A DNA stretch of 64,000 nucleotides from a bacterium (GCA_021817945.1 JAKAFL010000014.1:1-64000), one strand, 5' to 3'; positions 36,804 through 46,257 are shown, counted from the stretch's first letter. Notes: generated by a model from the sequence alone, not told the origin. Numbers and translations: made by a program.

Positions 36804-37000
36804 CACCAGAATCTACAACACGTCGCCAACAACACCAAGTTTTTAGTAAATGACATTCTGCGCCCGGCTGAACTCAAAAATCCGGGATCGGTTGGACCCC
36901 CAACAAAATCGGGCATAAATTGCTTCCAATTGGAAACGAGTTCCCCTCTTCCATAGCCTCCCCGAATGGCTTGAGAAGGCGGAAGCCGGGTTCATAAATT

Positions 37001-37534
37001 CTAAAAGTCCGGCTCCTCTGTTTTTCGGGCCAGCAGCCATAAAACATCAGCCAGGCGATTGATGAAAACCAAGATGCCATCATTTTTTAATTCTCCAGAC
37101 TGTTGCAAAGCCACCAAGCGACGTTCAGCACGGCGGCAGACCGTGCGCGCCAGGTCCAGCGCTGCGGAACAGGCATTGGCACCCGGAGTGGCCCAACCGT
37201 CAAATCGAATGCCCCCGGCTTCCAGTTCCTTCGCCAAATGGTCCAGATATGCCACCATTTCAGGGCCAACCAATACGAACCCCTGCCGGGCATAACGTTC
37301 CAAATCCTTGGGAAGGACACCCACCTCGCCCATGACCTCAACCATCCTCCTTTGTACCCACAGCAAGTGTTCGCAGATTGCACTGTCACCCACATGCGTC
37401 CGCGCCATTCCGATGGCCGCATTTAATTCGTCCAGACTTCCACAGGCCTCCACCCGGAGGTCATTTTTGAGAACGCGGTGTCCATACATCAACCCCGTTG
37501 TGCCATCATCCCCGGTTTTAGTGACAATGCTCAT
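37001..37534 (-). CDS. Cob(I)alamin adenosyltransferase, PduO-type
   Basis: A 177-residue enzyme that makes adenosylcobalamin from cobalamin and ATP. N-terminal ATP-binding signature TKTGDDGTTGL, then ACGSLDELNAAIG, and the C-terminal PGANACSAALDLARTVCRRAERR, the equivalent of PGG...LHLARTVCRRAER. The helical bundle is of normal length. Its ATG overlaps the amidase stop as ATGA and has a strong Shine-Dalgarno (AAGGAGG, 37544-37550) inside the amidase gene. No cobalamin riboswitch is visible upstream. The 197 bases between it and the protease gene hold nothing I recognise. Confidence 0.93.
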   Translation of the reverse strand: MSIVTKTGDDGTTGLMYGHRVLKNDLRVEACGSLDELNAAIGMARTHVGDSAICEHLLWVQRRMVEVMGEVGVLPKDLERYARQGFVLVGPEMVAYLDHLAKELEAGGIRFDGWATPGANACSAALDLARTVCRRAERRLVALQQSGELKNDGILVFINRLADVLWLLARKTEEPDF

Positions 37535-38631
37535 TGCGCTCCCCCTCCTTGGGACTCCCGGCCAAGGCCTGCGGCAAAACGAGTTCCAGCCACCCCGGCT
37601 TCGGTCATGGACCGGGTATCCACCATCCGGCCCACCACCCTTAGGTATTGTTCAATCCCAGTCACAATCAAACGGGCCATTTCCTCGCGATACGCTGCGG
37701 ATTTGATTTTATTGCCCTCGGCGGGATTTGTCATATAGCCGCCCTCCACTAGGATTGCAGGCATGCGCGCATCCCTGAGCACTGCAAATCGGGCACGCCT
37801 TACGTCCCGGTCGGGTGCATGCAATCCTTGTACAAGGGTTTTTTCCACTTCATAGGCCAGAATCAGGCTTTCTGCCTCGTGGCCATTAGCCGTGGTCCAG
37901 CCAGTGTCGGCGGCTCCATCCATTTCCTCGCCATGATCGTTGGATGACTTGGCTCCTTCAGGGGTAATACAATAGGTTTCCGGGCCGGAAACGGATCCAG
38001 AGTCCACCTGCGATGCGTTGAAATGAAGGCTTACAAACAAATCCGCCCGGCGCTCATTGGCCAGGCCAGGCCTCGCCGGCAAGGGCACGTACACATCCCG
38101 GTTGCGCGTCAAAATCACCCGGAACCCCGCCTCCTCCAATTCTTTTCTCAAGGCCAGGGCCAGCGCCAGAGTGTAGGTTTTTTCATTGCGCGCCAGCAGG
38201 CCGCTCCCCACACGATTACCCGTGTCCCGGCCCCCATGCCCGGGGTCCACGCATATTGTGACCGGACGCCGCACCTGTATCCCTGGCGGATCCACCAGGG
38301 GATGAATCAGGGTGGCCACATCCAACTCCGAGATGTACAACTGACCACCCTGACAGGCGATGGGGTAGGACAATCGGACACGCTCCCCGTTGATCTCCGC
38401 CACGGAGGTGTTCATTTGAAATCCCAGGCGCGTCCTCCCGTCCTCAAGCCATAAACCCCGTCCTCCATTGGCCCTCGTTTCCTGAAATCCATTGGCGGCG
38501 CCCCATTGCTCCAGCAATAGGTAATCCTGGCCATTGAAACTGGTCAGACCGCCCGGCCGCCCCATGGCAGTCAGGCAAGACATTATGCAAGCCACAGCCC
38601 CACCCATTATAAACTTTGCCAGAACCTTCAT
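37531..38631 (-). CDS. N-acetylmuramoyl-L-alanine amidase (Amidase_3)
   Basis: A secreted cell-wall hydrolase of 366 residues. Signal peptide MKVLAKFIMGGAVACIMSCLTAMG; residues about 30-115 resemble the copper-amine-oxidase-N-like module often placed before amidases (FNGQDYLLLEQWGAANGF...LYISELDVATLI). The zinc-dependent Amidase_3 domain spans about 122-350: CVDPGHGGRDTGN (first His), the Glu of RNEKTYTLALALA, SLHFNAS (second His) and ILVEGGYMTNPAE (catalytic Glu). Expected to split the amide between muramic acid and the peptide stem. It is coupled to the adenosyltransferase by a 4-base overlap and is preceded by the coiled-coil lipoprotein gene 21 bases upstream. Confidence 0.93.
   Translation of the reverse strand: MKVLAKFIMGGAVACIMSCLTAMGRPGGLTSFNGQDYLLLEQWGAANGFQETRANGGRGLWLEDGRTRLGFQMNTSVAEINGERVRLSYPIACQGGQLYISELDVATLIHPLVDPPGIQVRRPVTICVDPGHGGRDTGNRVGSGLLARNEKTYTLALALALRKELEEAGFRVILTRNRDVYVPLPARPGLANERRADLFVSLHFNASQVDSGSVSGPETYCITPEGAKSSNDHGEEMDGAADTGWTTANGHEAESLILAYEVEKTLVQGLHAPDRDVRRARFAVLRDARMPAILVEGGYMTNPAEGNKIKSAAYREEMARLIVTGIEQYLRVVGRMVDTRSMTEAGVAGTRFAAGLGRESQGGGAQ
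37544..37550 (-). promoter_or_regulatory. Shine-Dalgarno of the adenosyltransferase gene
   Basis: AAGGAGG, nine bases before ATG 37534, located within the last codons of the amidase gene. It supports independent initiation at the ATGA junction. Confidence 0.8.
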
Positions 38632-38652
38632 TTTGAAATCTTCATCCTCAGG

Positions 38653-39324
38653 TTACTTTAAAAAAATAGCCCCGTTTGTCGCCGGCATCTTGGAGGCCAG
38701 AACATCCAGCCTTTGGTTTATTTGAGCCAGCGAGGCTATCATCTGCTGTCTCCATGCCGCAAGGGCGGGATCCGGGGCGGATGCTGCCTTGACTGCCGCC
38801 ACCGTGTCAGCCTCCGCTTCCCCCACGGCCTGCCTGGTGGACTGGTTCACCTCCTCCACCACCGCTTTCCGGGTGTCCTCCACGGCTTGTACCAGTTGGG
38901 TGGTGCAGATATACAAAGCTCCAAGCTGGTTCGTATGGTAGGTGTAATCCAACCCATTGGCTGTCTGCCGCTCGGTGTCTGCCAGTTGTAGCTGGCCCTC
39001 AATCTGCCTTCCTATGGTCAACAAAAGATACAAGGTGTTGGTGTGAAAAAACAGCGCCGCATCCTGGTCCTTCTCAAAATAGGAGCTGTTGATACGATCC
39101 AGTTCCGGTGCCAGGGCATTCATTTCCCCCTGCAAAATCCGTGTCTGTTGTTGTTGTTCCTTCTCCAATTGCGCGATTCGCTGGTTAAGTTGGTCAATTT
39201 TCTGGCTGTTGATCTTCGCCTGTTTGTTGCAACCGGCCAACAGTGCCGCCACCAGAGCCAGAAATATCCATGATGCCGCTCTGGGCACCCTTCCACCGGC
39301 CCATCCATGTCGTTTGTGTGTCAT
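38653..39324 (-). CDS. Coiled-coil lipoprotein
   Basis: A 223-residue protein of unknown function. N-terminus: basic MTHKRHGWAGGRVPRAASW, hydrophobic core IFLALVAALLAGC with the lipobox LLAGC (Cys about residue 32). Residues about 35-65 form a strong coiled coil (INSQKIDQLNQRIAQLEKEQQQQ), followed by a helical body (about 70-170) and another helix near the C-terminus (WRQQMIASLAQINQRLDVLASKM). An envelope-anchored helical protein is the safest description. It is first in the likely run lipoprotein, amidase, adenosyltransferase. Divergent from sucC, with repeat copy C between. Confidence 0.75.
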   Translation of the reverse strand: MTHKRHGWAGGRVPRAASWIFLALVAALLAGCNKQAKINSQKIDQLNQRIAQLEKEQQQQTRILQGEMNALAPELDRINSSYFEKDQDAALFFHTNTLYLLLTIGRQIEGQLQLADTERQTANGLDYTYHTNQLGALYICTTQLVQAVEDTRKAVVEEVNQSTRQAVGEAEADTVAAVKAASAPDPALAAWRQQMIASLAQINQRLDVLASKMPATNGAIFLK

Positions 39325-39379
39325 TTATGCCTAGCGATGGAACACGGTGCCACCGGTTTCGTCAACGCCTTTCAAATTC

Positions 39380-39552
39380 TTAAAACCGCAAAAACGCAAT
39401 TCAAAAGACCAATCTGCCCCATCCTACCGGGCGTAAACTTTTTGGAAAATTCTCCCCAAACCCCTTTGGATATGGGTTCGCTTTTTCCAAATAAATTCCG
39501 CTTCAGCATCTTGCCGCGTCTTGACCTTTTCCACTTCGCTTTTCGGGTAAAG
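39380..39552 (-). repeat. Dispersed TIR-bounded intergenic element, copy C
   Basis: About 173 bp in the opposite orientation to copies A and B. Read on the minus strand it begins TTTACCCGAAAAGCGAAGTG, continues through GGTCAAGACGCGGCAAGATG and TTTACGCCCGGTAGGATGGGG, and ends TTTTGAATTGCGTTTTTGCGG. It lies in the 300-base divergent region between the coiled-coil lipoprotein and sucC. A possible sucC promoter follows it (TTGATT at 39579, 16 bases, TTTAAT at 39601). Confidence 0.85.
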
Positions 39553-39624
39553 CGTCCATTCCATTTCAACCTTAGCAGTTGATTTCTTTTTGCAATGGGC
39601 TTTAATGGTCGTGCAATCGTATCA

Positions 39625-40830
39625 ATGAATATTCACGAATACCAAGCCAAACAGTTGCTGGCACGCCATGGCGTGGCCGTGCCATTGGAAATACCCGCCC
39701 GTTCGATCCCGGAAGCCCGCTCTGCCGCAGACCAGATCATGGGCAGTGGCGCATCGCGGGTGGTGGTCAAATCCCAAATTCATGCCGGAGGCCGCGGCAA
39801 AGGCTCTTTTAAGAACGGATTTCAGGGTGGAGTGAAGGTCGCCTCTTCAGCAGCCGAGGCCACCGACCTGGCCCAAGCCATGCTCGGCAACGTGCTGGTG
39901 ACCAAACAGACCGGCCCCGAGGGCCGCACCGTGCAGACGCTGCTCATTGCCGAGGGCGCAAAAATAAAGCGCGAGTTTTATCTCGCCGTGCTCCTGGACC
40001 GCGCCTCCTCCCGCCCGGTGATTATGGCCAGCACTGAGGGCGGAATGGATATTGAAGAAGTCGCCGCCACTCACCCACACCTCATTTTCCGCGAACAGGT
40101 GGACCCTGCCCTGGGCATCATGCCCTACCAGGCCCGCAAAATCGCGTCTGCTCTTCAATTAAAGGGCGAACTTTTCAACGCTGCCGTCAAGCTCATTTGC
40201 GGGGTTTATCAAACCTGGTGGGAGTCTGATGCCTCCATGGTTGAACTCAACCCGCTGGCGGTGGTGGGGCGACCGGATGGGTCCGAGGCGCTGCTGGCAT
40301 TGGACGCCAAGATTTCCCTTGATGACAACGCGCTTTTCCGCCACAAGGACATCCTTGAGATGCGGGACTTGAATGAGGAGGCTCCGCTGGAGATCGAGGC
40401 CTCGAAATACTCGCTGAATTACATCAAGCTGGATGGCTCCATTGCCTGTCTGGTGAACGGAGCCGGTCTCGCCATGGCCACGATGGACATCATCCAGCAT
40501 TTCGGTGGCAGCCCCGCCAACTTTCTGGATGTCGGGGGCGGTGCCAGCCAGGAACAGGTCTCTGCGGCCTTCAAGATCATTCTGAGTGACCCCAACGTGA
40601 AGGGCATTCTCGTGAATATTTTCGGCGGCATCATGGATTGTAATGTCATCGCCTCCGGCATTGTCGCTGCCGTCCTTGAAACCGGCCTCAAACTGCCACT
40701 GGTGGTCCGGCTGGAGGGAAACAATGTCACCCAGGGTAGGAACACGCTCGCCCAATCCGGCGTCTCCATCATCACCGCAGGTTCCATGGCTGATGCCGCC
40801 CAAAAGGTGGTCCAAGCCGTGAAACGCTAG
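39625..40830 (+). CDS. sucC: Succinyl-CoA ligase, beta subunit
   Basis: The ATP-grasp subunit of the TCA enzyme that makes succinate and ATP/GTP from succinyl-CoA. The start at 39625 gives the conserved [20 protein letters not shown], 402 residues; ten extra in-frame codons upstream are not family-like. Visible: [29 protein letters not shown]-like [24 protein letters not shown], the metal-binding ELNPLAVV, and the CoA-ligase half with [24 protein letters not shown] and [13 protein letters not shown]. Its partner sucD is not adjacent: 417 bases separate them, which is unusual. Confidence 0.96.
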   Translation: MNIHEYQAKQLLARHGVAVPLEIPARSIPEARSAADQIMGSGASRVVVKSQIHAGGRGKGSFKNGFQGGVKVASSAAEATDLAQAMLGNVLVTKQTGPEGRTVQTLLIAEGAKIKREFYLAVLLDRASSRPVIMASTEGGMDIEEVAATHPHLIFREQVDPALGIMPYQARKIASALQLKGELFNAAVKLICGVYQTWWESDASMVELNPLAVVGRPDGSEALLALDAKISLDDNALFRHKDILEMRDLNEEAPLEIEASKYSLNYIKLDGSIACLVNGAGLAMATMDIIQHFGGSPANFLDVGGGASQEQVSAAFKIILSDPNVKGILVNIFGGIMDCNVIASGIVAAVLETGLKLPLVVRLEGNNVTQGRNTLAQSGVSIITAGSMADAAQKVVQAVKR

Positions 40831-40921
40831 TCCGTGCAATCGCCGGCACATGGTCCAGGATCCAACAGGCACAATTTTGCCCTGCCCCTCCGCGGCGGCC
40901 TGCATGGTCCCCTCTTTTTAC

Positions 40922-41188
40922 ATGGACCAGCCGCACCAGCCAGTAAACCTGGAACCTTATCACCGATTGATTGCCCTCCAAAAACAGATTGTTCTCATCA
41001 GCAGGCAGAACGAAAAAACCCGCGTCCAATGCGCATTGCTCAGGGATGGAGTCCGGTTGAACCATCGCTTGCCATTATCCAGGCCTTTCCTGCTCCGAAA
41101 ATTGTCCAGCGCCTGGACCGCCCGCTTTCGTCGGATCGTCAAACCGTCCCTTTTACCCGTGCCCATCAATGAACAGGCTGCTTTTTAG
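40922..41188 (+). CDS. Possible small basic coiled-coil protein between sucC and sucD
   Basis: An 88-residue frame in the 417-base sucC-sucD gap. After MDQPHQPVNLEPYHRLIALQ it reads KQIVLISRQNEKTRVQCALLRDGV, an amphipathic helix of heptad-like spacing, then an Arg-rich tail. No Shine-Dalgarno is visible, a longer in-frame start exists at 40850, and the sequence matches no family I know, so it may be chance. No other feature is seen in this gap. Confidence 0.35.
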   Translation: MDQPHQPVNLEPYHRLIALQKQIVLISRQNEKTRVQCALLRDGVRLNHRLPLSRPFLLRKLSSAWTARFRRIVKPSLLPVPINEQAAF

Positions 41189-41247
41189 ACTCGCCGAATC
41201 CAAACTGAGTTGCCTTCAACCCAAACCTTGATTCATAATACTCTCTC

Positions 41248-42150
41248 ATGGCTATCCTCATTAAACCAGACACCAAGATTCTCATTCAGGGCATCACCGG
41301 GAGTTTCGGCGGGCGCCACGCCGGTCTCTCCCTTGATTATGGCTCGTCCGTGGTTGCAGGCGTCACCCCGGGCAAAGGCGGACAGTTTTTCGAGCATAAT
41401 AAACACCGCGTTCCCATTTTTGATACCGTTGCAGAAGCCGTCCGCCAGACCGGCGCCACGGCAAGTGCGGTTTTTGTTCCGCCGCCCTTTGCCGCAGATG
41501 CCATCCTGGAAGGCGCCAATGCCGCATTGGACCTGGTCGTGGCCATTACCGAGGGCATTCCCGTGCGTGACATGATCCGGGTGAAACGAGCCCTGGCGGG
41601 CAACACCCGAACCCGGCTGATCGGCCCCAACTGTCCCGGGTTGGTCACACCCGGCGAGGGCAAGGATTCCCATGGAGGTTGCCGAATTGGAATCGCCCCG
41701 GGTTATATCCATAAAAAAGGTTCGATTGGGGTCGTATCCCGCAGCGGCACTCTCACCTATGAAGCCGTCTGGCAGCTCACCTCGCGGGGCGTGGGCCAAT
41801 CCACATGCGTCGGCATCGGCGGTGATCCTGTCAATGGAACCTCACACTTGGATGTCATCAAGCTTTTCAATGACGACCCGGAAACCAAAGGTATCATCAT
41901 GATTGGCGAAATTGGAGGCAGCGCCGAGGAGGAAGCAGCCGATTGGATACGGCAGCATTGCAAAAAACCCGTGGCGGGCTTCATTGCCGGGGCCACAGCG
42001 CCGCCGGGCCGCCGAATGGGCCACGCGGGCGCCATTGTCAGTGGGGGACTGGGAACTGCCGAAGCCAAAATTGCCGCATTCAAAGCTGCTGGCATTGGCG
42101 TGGCCGTAACTCCCAGTGAAATGGCTGAAACCCTTCTCAAAATGATGTAA
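41248..42150 (+). CDS. sucD: Succinyl-CoA ligase, alpha subunit
   Basis: 300 residues, the normal length. The Rossmann CoA-binding domain comes first ([22 protein letters not shown]...[22 protein letters not shown]), then VGPNCPG-like [46 protein letters not shown] and the active-site His in [13 protein letters not shown], which carries the phosphate during catalysis. Works with sucC as an alpha-beta enzyme in the cytoplasm. It is followed after 49 bases by the YggT-like gene. Confidence 0.96.
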   Translation: MAILIKPDTKILIQGITGSFGGRHAGLSLDYGSSVVAGVTPGKGGQFFEHNKHRVPIFDTVAEAVRQTGATASAVFVPPPFAADAILEGANAALDLVVAITEGIPVRDMIRVKRALAGNTRTRLIGPNCPGLVTPGEGKDSHGGCRIGIAPGYIHKKGSIGVVSRSGTLTYEAVWQLTSRGVGQSTCVGIGGDPVNGTSHLDVIKLFNDDPETKGIIMIGEIGGSAEEEAADWIRQHCKKPVAGFIAGATAPPGRRMGHAGAIVSGGLGTAEAKIAAFKAAGIGVAVTPSEMAETLLKMM

Positions 42151-42199
42151 GGATGCTGGGATCCTGGATTTTCCCGTTTTTCACCAACTCTTTCCAGGC

Positions 42200-43030
42200 A
42201 TGGGCTACGTGGATTTGATTCTGAATCTGTCAGCCCTGCTGCTCTGGCTGAACTGGCGATCCATCCGTTTTGACCCACTGACCCGGAGGCTGCCCACCAC
42301 CCTGATGGGCACTTTACGGCCAGCCAGCCCGGCAAAGTTGCACCGCTGGCATTTTCTGCTGTTTGTCCTGCTCCTGATCATTTTGCGCGGGTTTCTGTAC
42401 CGATGGCTGGGCCCGGCCACTGGTAGCTTCACCACCTACCTGGATTTCTCTGTCACTTCCCAGGGGTTCAGGCATGATTCCCTCATTCAGGATCTTGCTT
42501 TTTCAGTGATCAGTTTCGCGCGCTTTTTTATTCTTTTTTACTTGGTGCTCATTTTTATAGCCATTCTCAAGGGACCCCAGCCCATCGCCGGATTAATCCG
42601 CATTCCGCTGGGTCGGGTGTATGACTGGCCGCTTTGGGCTCTCCTGGTGACGCCCTTTTTGCTGGCAAGCGTGGCTTGGGGATTGGGAGGCTGGCTGATT
42701 GATGAACTTCCGCCCCGTATCCACACTTCGGGAGCAATTCAATTTCAAGGCGCCTTGGTCATGGGTCTTTGCGCTTATTTGACCTGGAAAATCCCCGCCT
42801 GCATCATCCTCACGCTGCACATTCTCAATACCTACATTTATTTTGGCCGGCACCCTTTCTGGAATTTCATCAGTTCACTGGCACGCCGGCTTCTTCTGCC
42901 CTTGCAGGCCGCCCCGCTCAGGGTGGGTCGGGTGGATTTTGCTCCGCTCGCACTCATGGCAATACTGCTTCTCCTGTTTCAAGCCGCTTCGCAGGTCCTG
43001 GCCTGGCTCTACTTTCACCGTCTTCATTAA
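42200..43030 (+). CDS. YggT-like integral membrane protein
   Basis: A 276-residue polytopic protein. Hydrophobic segments at about 5-20, 50-70, 95-125, 150-172, 190-212 and 248-270. Near the C-terminus HPFWNFISSLARRLLLPLQAAPLRVGRVDFAPLALMAILLLL resembles the YGGT pattern (H-P-hW-hh...P-L-x-P-h-R...G-h-D-h-x-P-h), and a second, weaker version may lie in the first half, as in duplicated YggT proteins. Function is unclear for the family, with links to cell shape and osmotic tolerance. Same strand as sucD. Its TAA stop merges directly into repeat copy D. Confidence 0.65.
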   Translation: MGYVDLILNLSALLLWLNWRSIRFDPLTRRLPTTLMGTLRPASPAKLHRWHFLLFVLLLIILRGFLYRWLGPATGSFTTYLDFSVTSQGFRHDSLIQDLAFSVISFARFFILFYLVLIFIAILKGPQPIAGLIRIPLGRVYDWPLWALLVTPFLLASVAWGLGGWLIDELPPRIHTSGAIQFQGALVMGLCAYLTWKIPACIILTLHILNTYIYFGRHPFWNFISSLARRLLLPLQAAPLRVGRVDFAPLALMAILLLLFQAASQVLAWLYFHRLH

Positions 43031-43140
43031 ACTCGAAAAGCGAAATTCGAAAGGCCAATCTGCCTCATTTTACCAGGCGCAAACTCTTTGGAAAAATCCC
43101 ACCAGACAGCTTCGGGAGGGATTTCGCTTTTCGGGCTAAA
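43028..43140 (-). repeat. Dispersed TIR-bounded element, copy D (internally deleted)
   Basis: About 113 bp. Read on the minus strand: TTTAGCCCGAAAAGCGAAAT, then directly CCCGAAGCTGTCTGGTGGG, GAGTTTGCGCCTGGTAAAAT, and the right end CGAATTTCGCTTTTCGAGTT. The block with CGGCAAGATGCTG that full copies carry is missing, but both terminal repeats are intact. It begins at the stop codon of the YggT-like gene and sits between convergent genes. Confidence 0.85.
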
Positions 43141-43184
43141 CGCTCCGGCCTGCCGGGCTTTGGAGGGCTGCCAAGGTCTGATTC

Positions 43185-44303
43185 TTAACTTTCGCGGGCC
43201 AGTGGCAACCGCACGGTAACAATCGCCCCCTCACCGGGCTGGCTGCGAATTTCCAGTGTGCCCCCGTGGATCTCCACAAGCTTCCGGGATATGGTTAAAC
43301 CCAGGCCCAAACCACCAGTGTCCTGCATCCTCCGTTCAAATTGCATGTAGGCGTCTATCCTCTTGAGATGTTCCGTGGAAAACCCCCGGCCTTGATCTTT
43401 CACCACCAATTCCAGTTCATCACCCGCGATTCCCAGTTTCACATTCACAGGCTTGCCTGGCTCTGAGAAATGAAACGCATTTTGCACCAATTCCCCCACG
43501 ACTTTGTTGAAATACTGCTCTTGTATGGCCGCCGCCCCATCGTCCGCTTGCAGCTTGAGGTCCTGCATCCGGTTGCAGAGGTCCGCCACACCCACCGACA
43601 CCTCGCGCACCCGGTCTCCCGCCCGCCGGGTCACCGCTTTGCGCATTTCCAACACGCTTCGTTCGTCCTTGCCCACAATCTCCAATTGGGCATGAATCAA
43701 AAAATTCTCAATCAACCGCTCCAGTCGCCGCCCGGATTCCGCCATTTCCCTCCCCATCTCGGCCACTTCCTCAGGCTTGAGGTTCGCCGCGGATTCCGCG
43801 AGCAATTCCGCGTTCGACAAAACCCCGTTCAATGGCGTGCGCATTTCATGCGGCAGCATCAGGCTGATTTGTGTTTGGAGTTCGGTCAGCTTGCGCTCGG
43901 CATCCTCACGCACTGTCTGCACTTTCTTGAGCCGTGCATCCACTGCCGCGTAGAGTTCCTCAATCCGAAACGGCTTGGGAAGGTAATCATCCGCCCCCAT
44001 TTCCATCCCATGCCTCATCCCCCGCGCATCCGCCAGACCCGTCATCAAAATAAACGGCGTGGCCGCAGTCCTTTGGTCGCCCCTCAACTTCTCCAATGCC
44101 ACATACCCTTCCCCGGTTTTTCCCATGTTCACATCGCAAATGATCAGGTCCGGCAAAATGTCCCACGCCATGCGCACCCCGGCTTCACTGCTTACCGCTT
44201 CCGCCACCTCATACCCCTCCTGCGTCAGCGCCAGATTGATCATCTCACGCAACCAGTCTTCATCATCAATCACCAGGATTTTTCGCTTCGCCTTTTTATC
44301 CAT
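43185..44303 (-). CDS. Receiver-histidine kinase hybrid protein
   Basis: A 372-residue soluble signalling protein with a receiver first and a kinase second. Receiver about 8-125: acidic DDED at 13-16, phospho-acceptor D57 (LIICDVNM), T of ILMTGLAD and K110 of YLPKPF. A linker helix (about 125-145) is followed by the HisKA motif with H152 (LMLPHEMRTPLNGVLSNAELL) and the HATPase domain with GELVQNAFHFSEPG (N box), KDQGRGF and GGLGLGLTISRKLVEIHGG. No transmembrane segment or output domain. Such proteins relay phosphate from another kinase or respond to one. It is a lone gene; the partner is not evident. A terminator and about 220 bases separate it from gltA upstream. Confidence 0.93.
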   Translation of the reverse strand: MDKKAKRKILVIDDEDWLREMINLALTQEGYEVAEAVSSEAGVRMAWDILPDLIICDVNMGKTGEGYVALEKLRGDQRTAATPFILMTGLADARGMRHGMEMGADDYLPKPFRIEELYAAVDARLKKVQTVREDAERKLTELQTQISLMLPHEMRTPLNGVLSNAELLAESAANLKPEEVAEMGREMAESGRRLERLIENFLIHAQLEIVGKDERSVLEMRKAVTRRAGDRVREVSVGVADLCNRMQDLKLQADDGAAAIQEQYFNKVVGELVQNAFHFSEPGKPVNVKLGIAGDELELVVKDQGRGFSTEHLKRIDAYMQFERRMQDTGGLGLGLTISRKLVEIHGGTLEIRSQPGEGAIVTVRLPLARES

Positions 44304-44522
44304 CTCAGGTTTAAATTAATCTTTCACTTAAAGCAGGTTTCATTCCAAAAAAACCAGACTTTCCCTTGTTTTTCTCTAATTTCTCCCCCGAAAACGAATG
44401 GTTGAATTTGTCACAATTCGCATTCAAAAAATCGCCCCTCACCGGCAACTCTTTCCATGGGCCTAAGGCAGCGCACTACGTGAAGTGGCACTTTTTTTTA
44501 CAAACGCCCATCAAAACTGTCT

Positions 44523-44548
44523 AAAAAGGGGCCAGACCGCTTAGGCCC
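44523..44548 (-). terminator. Probable terminator of gltA
   Basis: On the minus strand, GGGCC (44544-44548), a 10-base loop and GGCCC (44529-44533) are followed by a C and then T5. It lies 16 bases after the gltA stop. The stem is short but all G-C. A second inverted repeat (GGGCCTAAG 44459-44467 with CTTAGGCCC 44540-44548) uses the same right arm and could form an alternative structure. The remaining sequence up to the kinase start holds nothing else certain. Confidence 0.5.
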
Positions 44549-44563
44549 AATCCCCACAAAGCC

Positions 44564-45862
44564 TCATTTGCCCCGCTGATCCACTCCCAGATACGGGTTG
44601 ATGGTTTTGCCCATGTAAACCTGCCGTGGCCGGTAAATGCGGCTCTTGGGATCATCCATGATTTCCTTGTAGTTGGCGATCCATCCCGGCATCCGGCCTA
44701 TGGCAAAAATCACCGTGAACATTTCGACAGGTATCCCTATCGCCCGCATGATGATGCCGCTGTAAAAATCCACATTGGGGTATAATTTCCGCTCCACAAA
44801 ATAGGAGTCCTTGAGAGCCGCTTCCTCCAGTTTTTTGGCAATGTCCAGAAGCGGATCCGTGATGTGCAGCTTTTCCAGCACACTGTCGCAGGCCCGTTTG
44901 ATGATTTTAGCCCGGGGATCGTGGTTTTTGTAAACTCGGTGCCCAAATCCCATCAGCTTTTTACCGCTATTTTTATCCTTGGCGGACATGATGAATTTGG
45001 AGCCGTCATCCCCTTCCTTGTGAATCTGGTCCAGCATTTCCAACACCGCTTGGTTGGCGCCACCATGAAGCGGCCCCCACAGGGCGCAAACCCCGGCTGC
45101 GCAGCTTGCAAAAAGGTTCGCCTGGCTTGATGCCACCATGCGCACAGTGGATGTCGAACAGTTCTGCTCATGGTCCGCATGCAAAAGAAATATCAAATCC
45201 AAGGCCTTCACCACCTCGGGCTTCAATTCAAAATCCTCATACGGCATGGAAAACAGCATGTGCAGGAAATTGGCCGTGTATTTATAGGTTTGCTTCGGGT
45301 AAATCAGCGGCAAACCATGGGATTTGCGGTAAGAGTACGCCGCAATGGTCCGCACCTGCGAAATCAGCTTGGCCACGTACACGTCAAATTGTCGCAACTT
45401 GCCCCATTGCCAGTTCATCAATCCCTCGTCAAAGCAACTGGCTGCATTGATCATGGATGAAAGGATCGCCATCGGATGCGCCCCGGTGGGAAAACCTTCA
45501 AAATGATACTTCATGTCTTCGTGCAGAAACTGGTGCTCTGCCAGAAGGTCGCTGAAATGTTTGAATTGCTTCGCATCGGGCAGGGTCCCGTAGATTAATA
45601 GATAAGCCGTTTCAATGAAATTAGACTTTTCAGCCAGCTCCTCGATCGGAATGCCCCGGTATCGCAAAATACCCTGGTCACCATCAATGAAGGTCACCTT
45701 GCTCACGCAGGAACCAGTGTTTCCGTATCCGTCATCCAGTGTGATGTACCCCGTGCTCGCCCTCAAGGCGCTCACGTCCAGCGCTTTTTCCCCCTCAGTC
45801 CCAACCATTGTCGGAAGTGAGAATTGCTTTCCGTCCAGTTCCAGTTTGGCTTGTGTGCTCAT
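44564..45862 (-). CDS. gltA: Citrate synthase (type II, GltA)
   Basis: A 432-residue hexameric-type citrate synthase, first step of the TCA cycle. Start ATG 45862 ([31 protein letters not shown]) has GAGGA just upstream; a longer frame to 46099 is not family-like. Motifs: the small beta N-terminal domain, [61 protein letters not shown] (catalytic His), [14 protein letters not shown] (second His region) and NVDFYSGII (catalytic Asp). It is transcribed opposite to cysS; the 490 bases between them contain a transposase remnant. Confidence 0.96.
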   Translation of the reverse strand: MSTQAKLELDGKQFSLPTMVGTEGEKALDVSALRASTGYITLDDGYGNTGSCVSKVTFIDGDQGILRYRGIPIEELAEKSNFIETAYLLIYGTLPDAKQFKHFSDLLAEHQFLHEDMKYHFEGFPTGAHPMAILSSMINAASCFDEGLMNWQWGKLRQFDVYVAKLISQVRTIAAYSYRKSHGLPLIYPKQTYKYTANFLHMLFSMPYEDFELKPEVVKALDLIFLLHADHEQNCSTSTVRMVASSQANLFASCAAGVCALWGPLHGGANQAVLEMLDQIHKEGDDGSKFIMSAKDKNSGKKLMGFGHRVYKNHDPRAKIIKRACDSVLEKLHITDPLLDIAKKLEEAALKDSYFVERKLYPNVDFYSGIIMRAIGIPVEMFTVIFAIGRMPGWIANYKEIMDDPKSRIYRPRQVYMGKTINPYLGVDQRGK

Positions 45863-45963
45863 ATTCCTCGTCAATGTCCCTGTTGCATTAATTAACCTGA
45901 TATGACTTTGCCGCTGCGGGCAACCGATGGCAAGCCACGAAAACATTTTTTTCAGGAATTTAT

Positions 45964-46257
45964 TCAAGGGAACCTCAACCATGAGGGTCGGTTGCGTATC
46001 CCCAACGCCACCAGGTCGCGGTGCAAGCCAAAGCCAAACGGCCCGGCTTCGTAGCAATTTTGCACCTGTTCGGCCAGCGAGACCTGCGTCTTGAACCACG
46101 TCAGGAACTTGGCCGGCGTGAACTTTTGGGCCGGTTGCGGCGCGCTTTTCTCCAGAATCCGCACTCGAACGATGCTATCCGCGTGAACTTCGGAGGTGTT
46201 TAGTTTTTGTTTGAGCATACGGTTAATTGGTGTACCGCCTTTGCCCCCTCCAGCCAA
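45964..46257 (-). pseudogene. Remnant of an IS110-type transposase
   Basis: A 97-residue frame whose middle reads [20 protein letters not shown], then [25 protein letters not shown], the CYEAG-x-x-G-x-x-LHR segment of IS110-family transposases, and breaks off right after GIRN. The N-terminal DEDD region is incomplete and the whole C-terminal half is absent, so it is inactive. No terminal repeats or target duplication seen. It occupies most of the 490-base gap between the divergent gltA and cysS genes; otherwise I see nothing there. Homology is judged from the motif only. Confidence 0.6.

Noticed and set aside
36804-37000. Possible dispersed-element copy between the protease and the adenosyltransferase
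   Set aside because: Only short matches (CTGCGCCCGG) without terminal repeats or block order; not distinguishable from chance.
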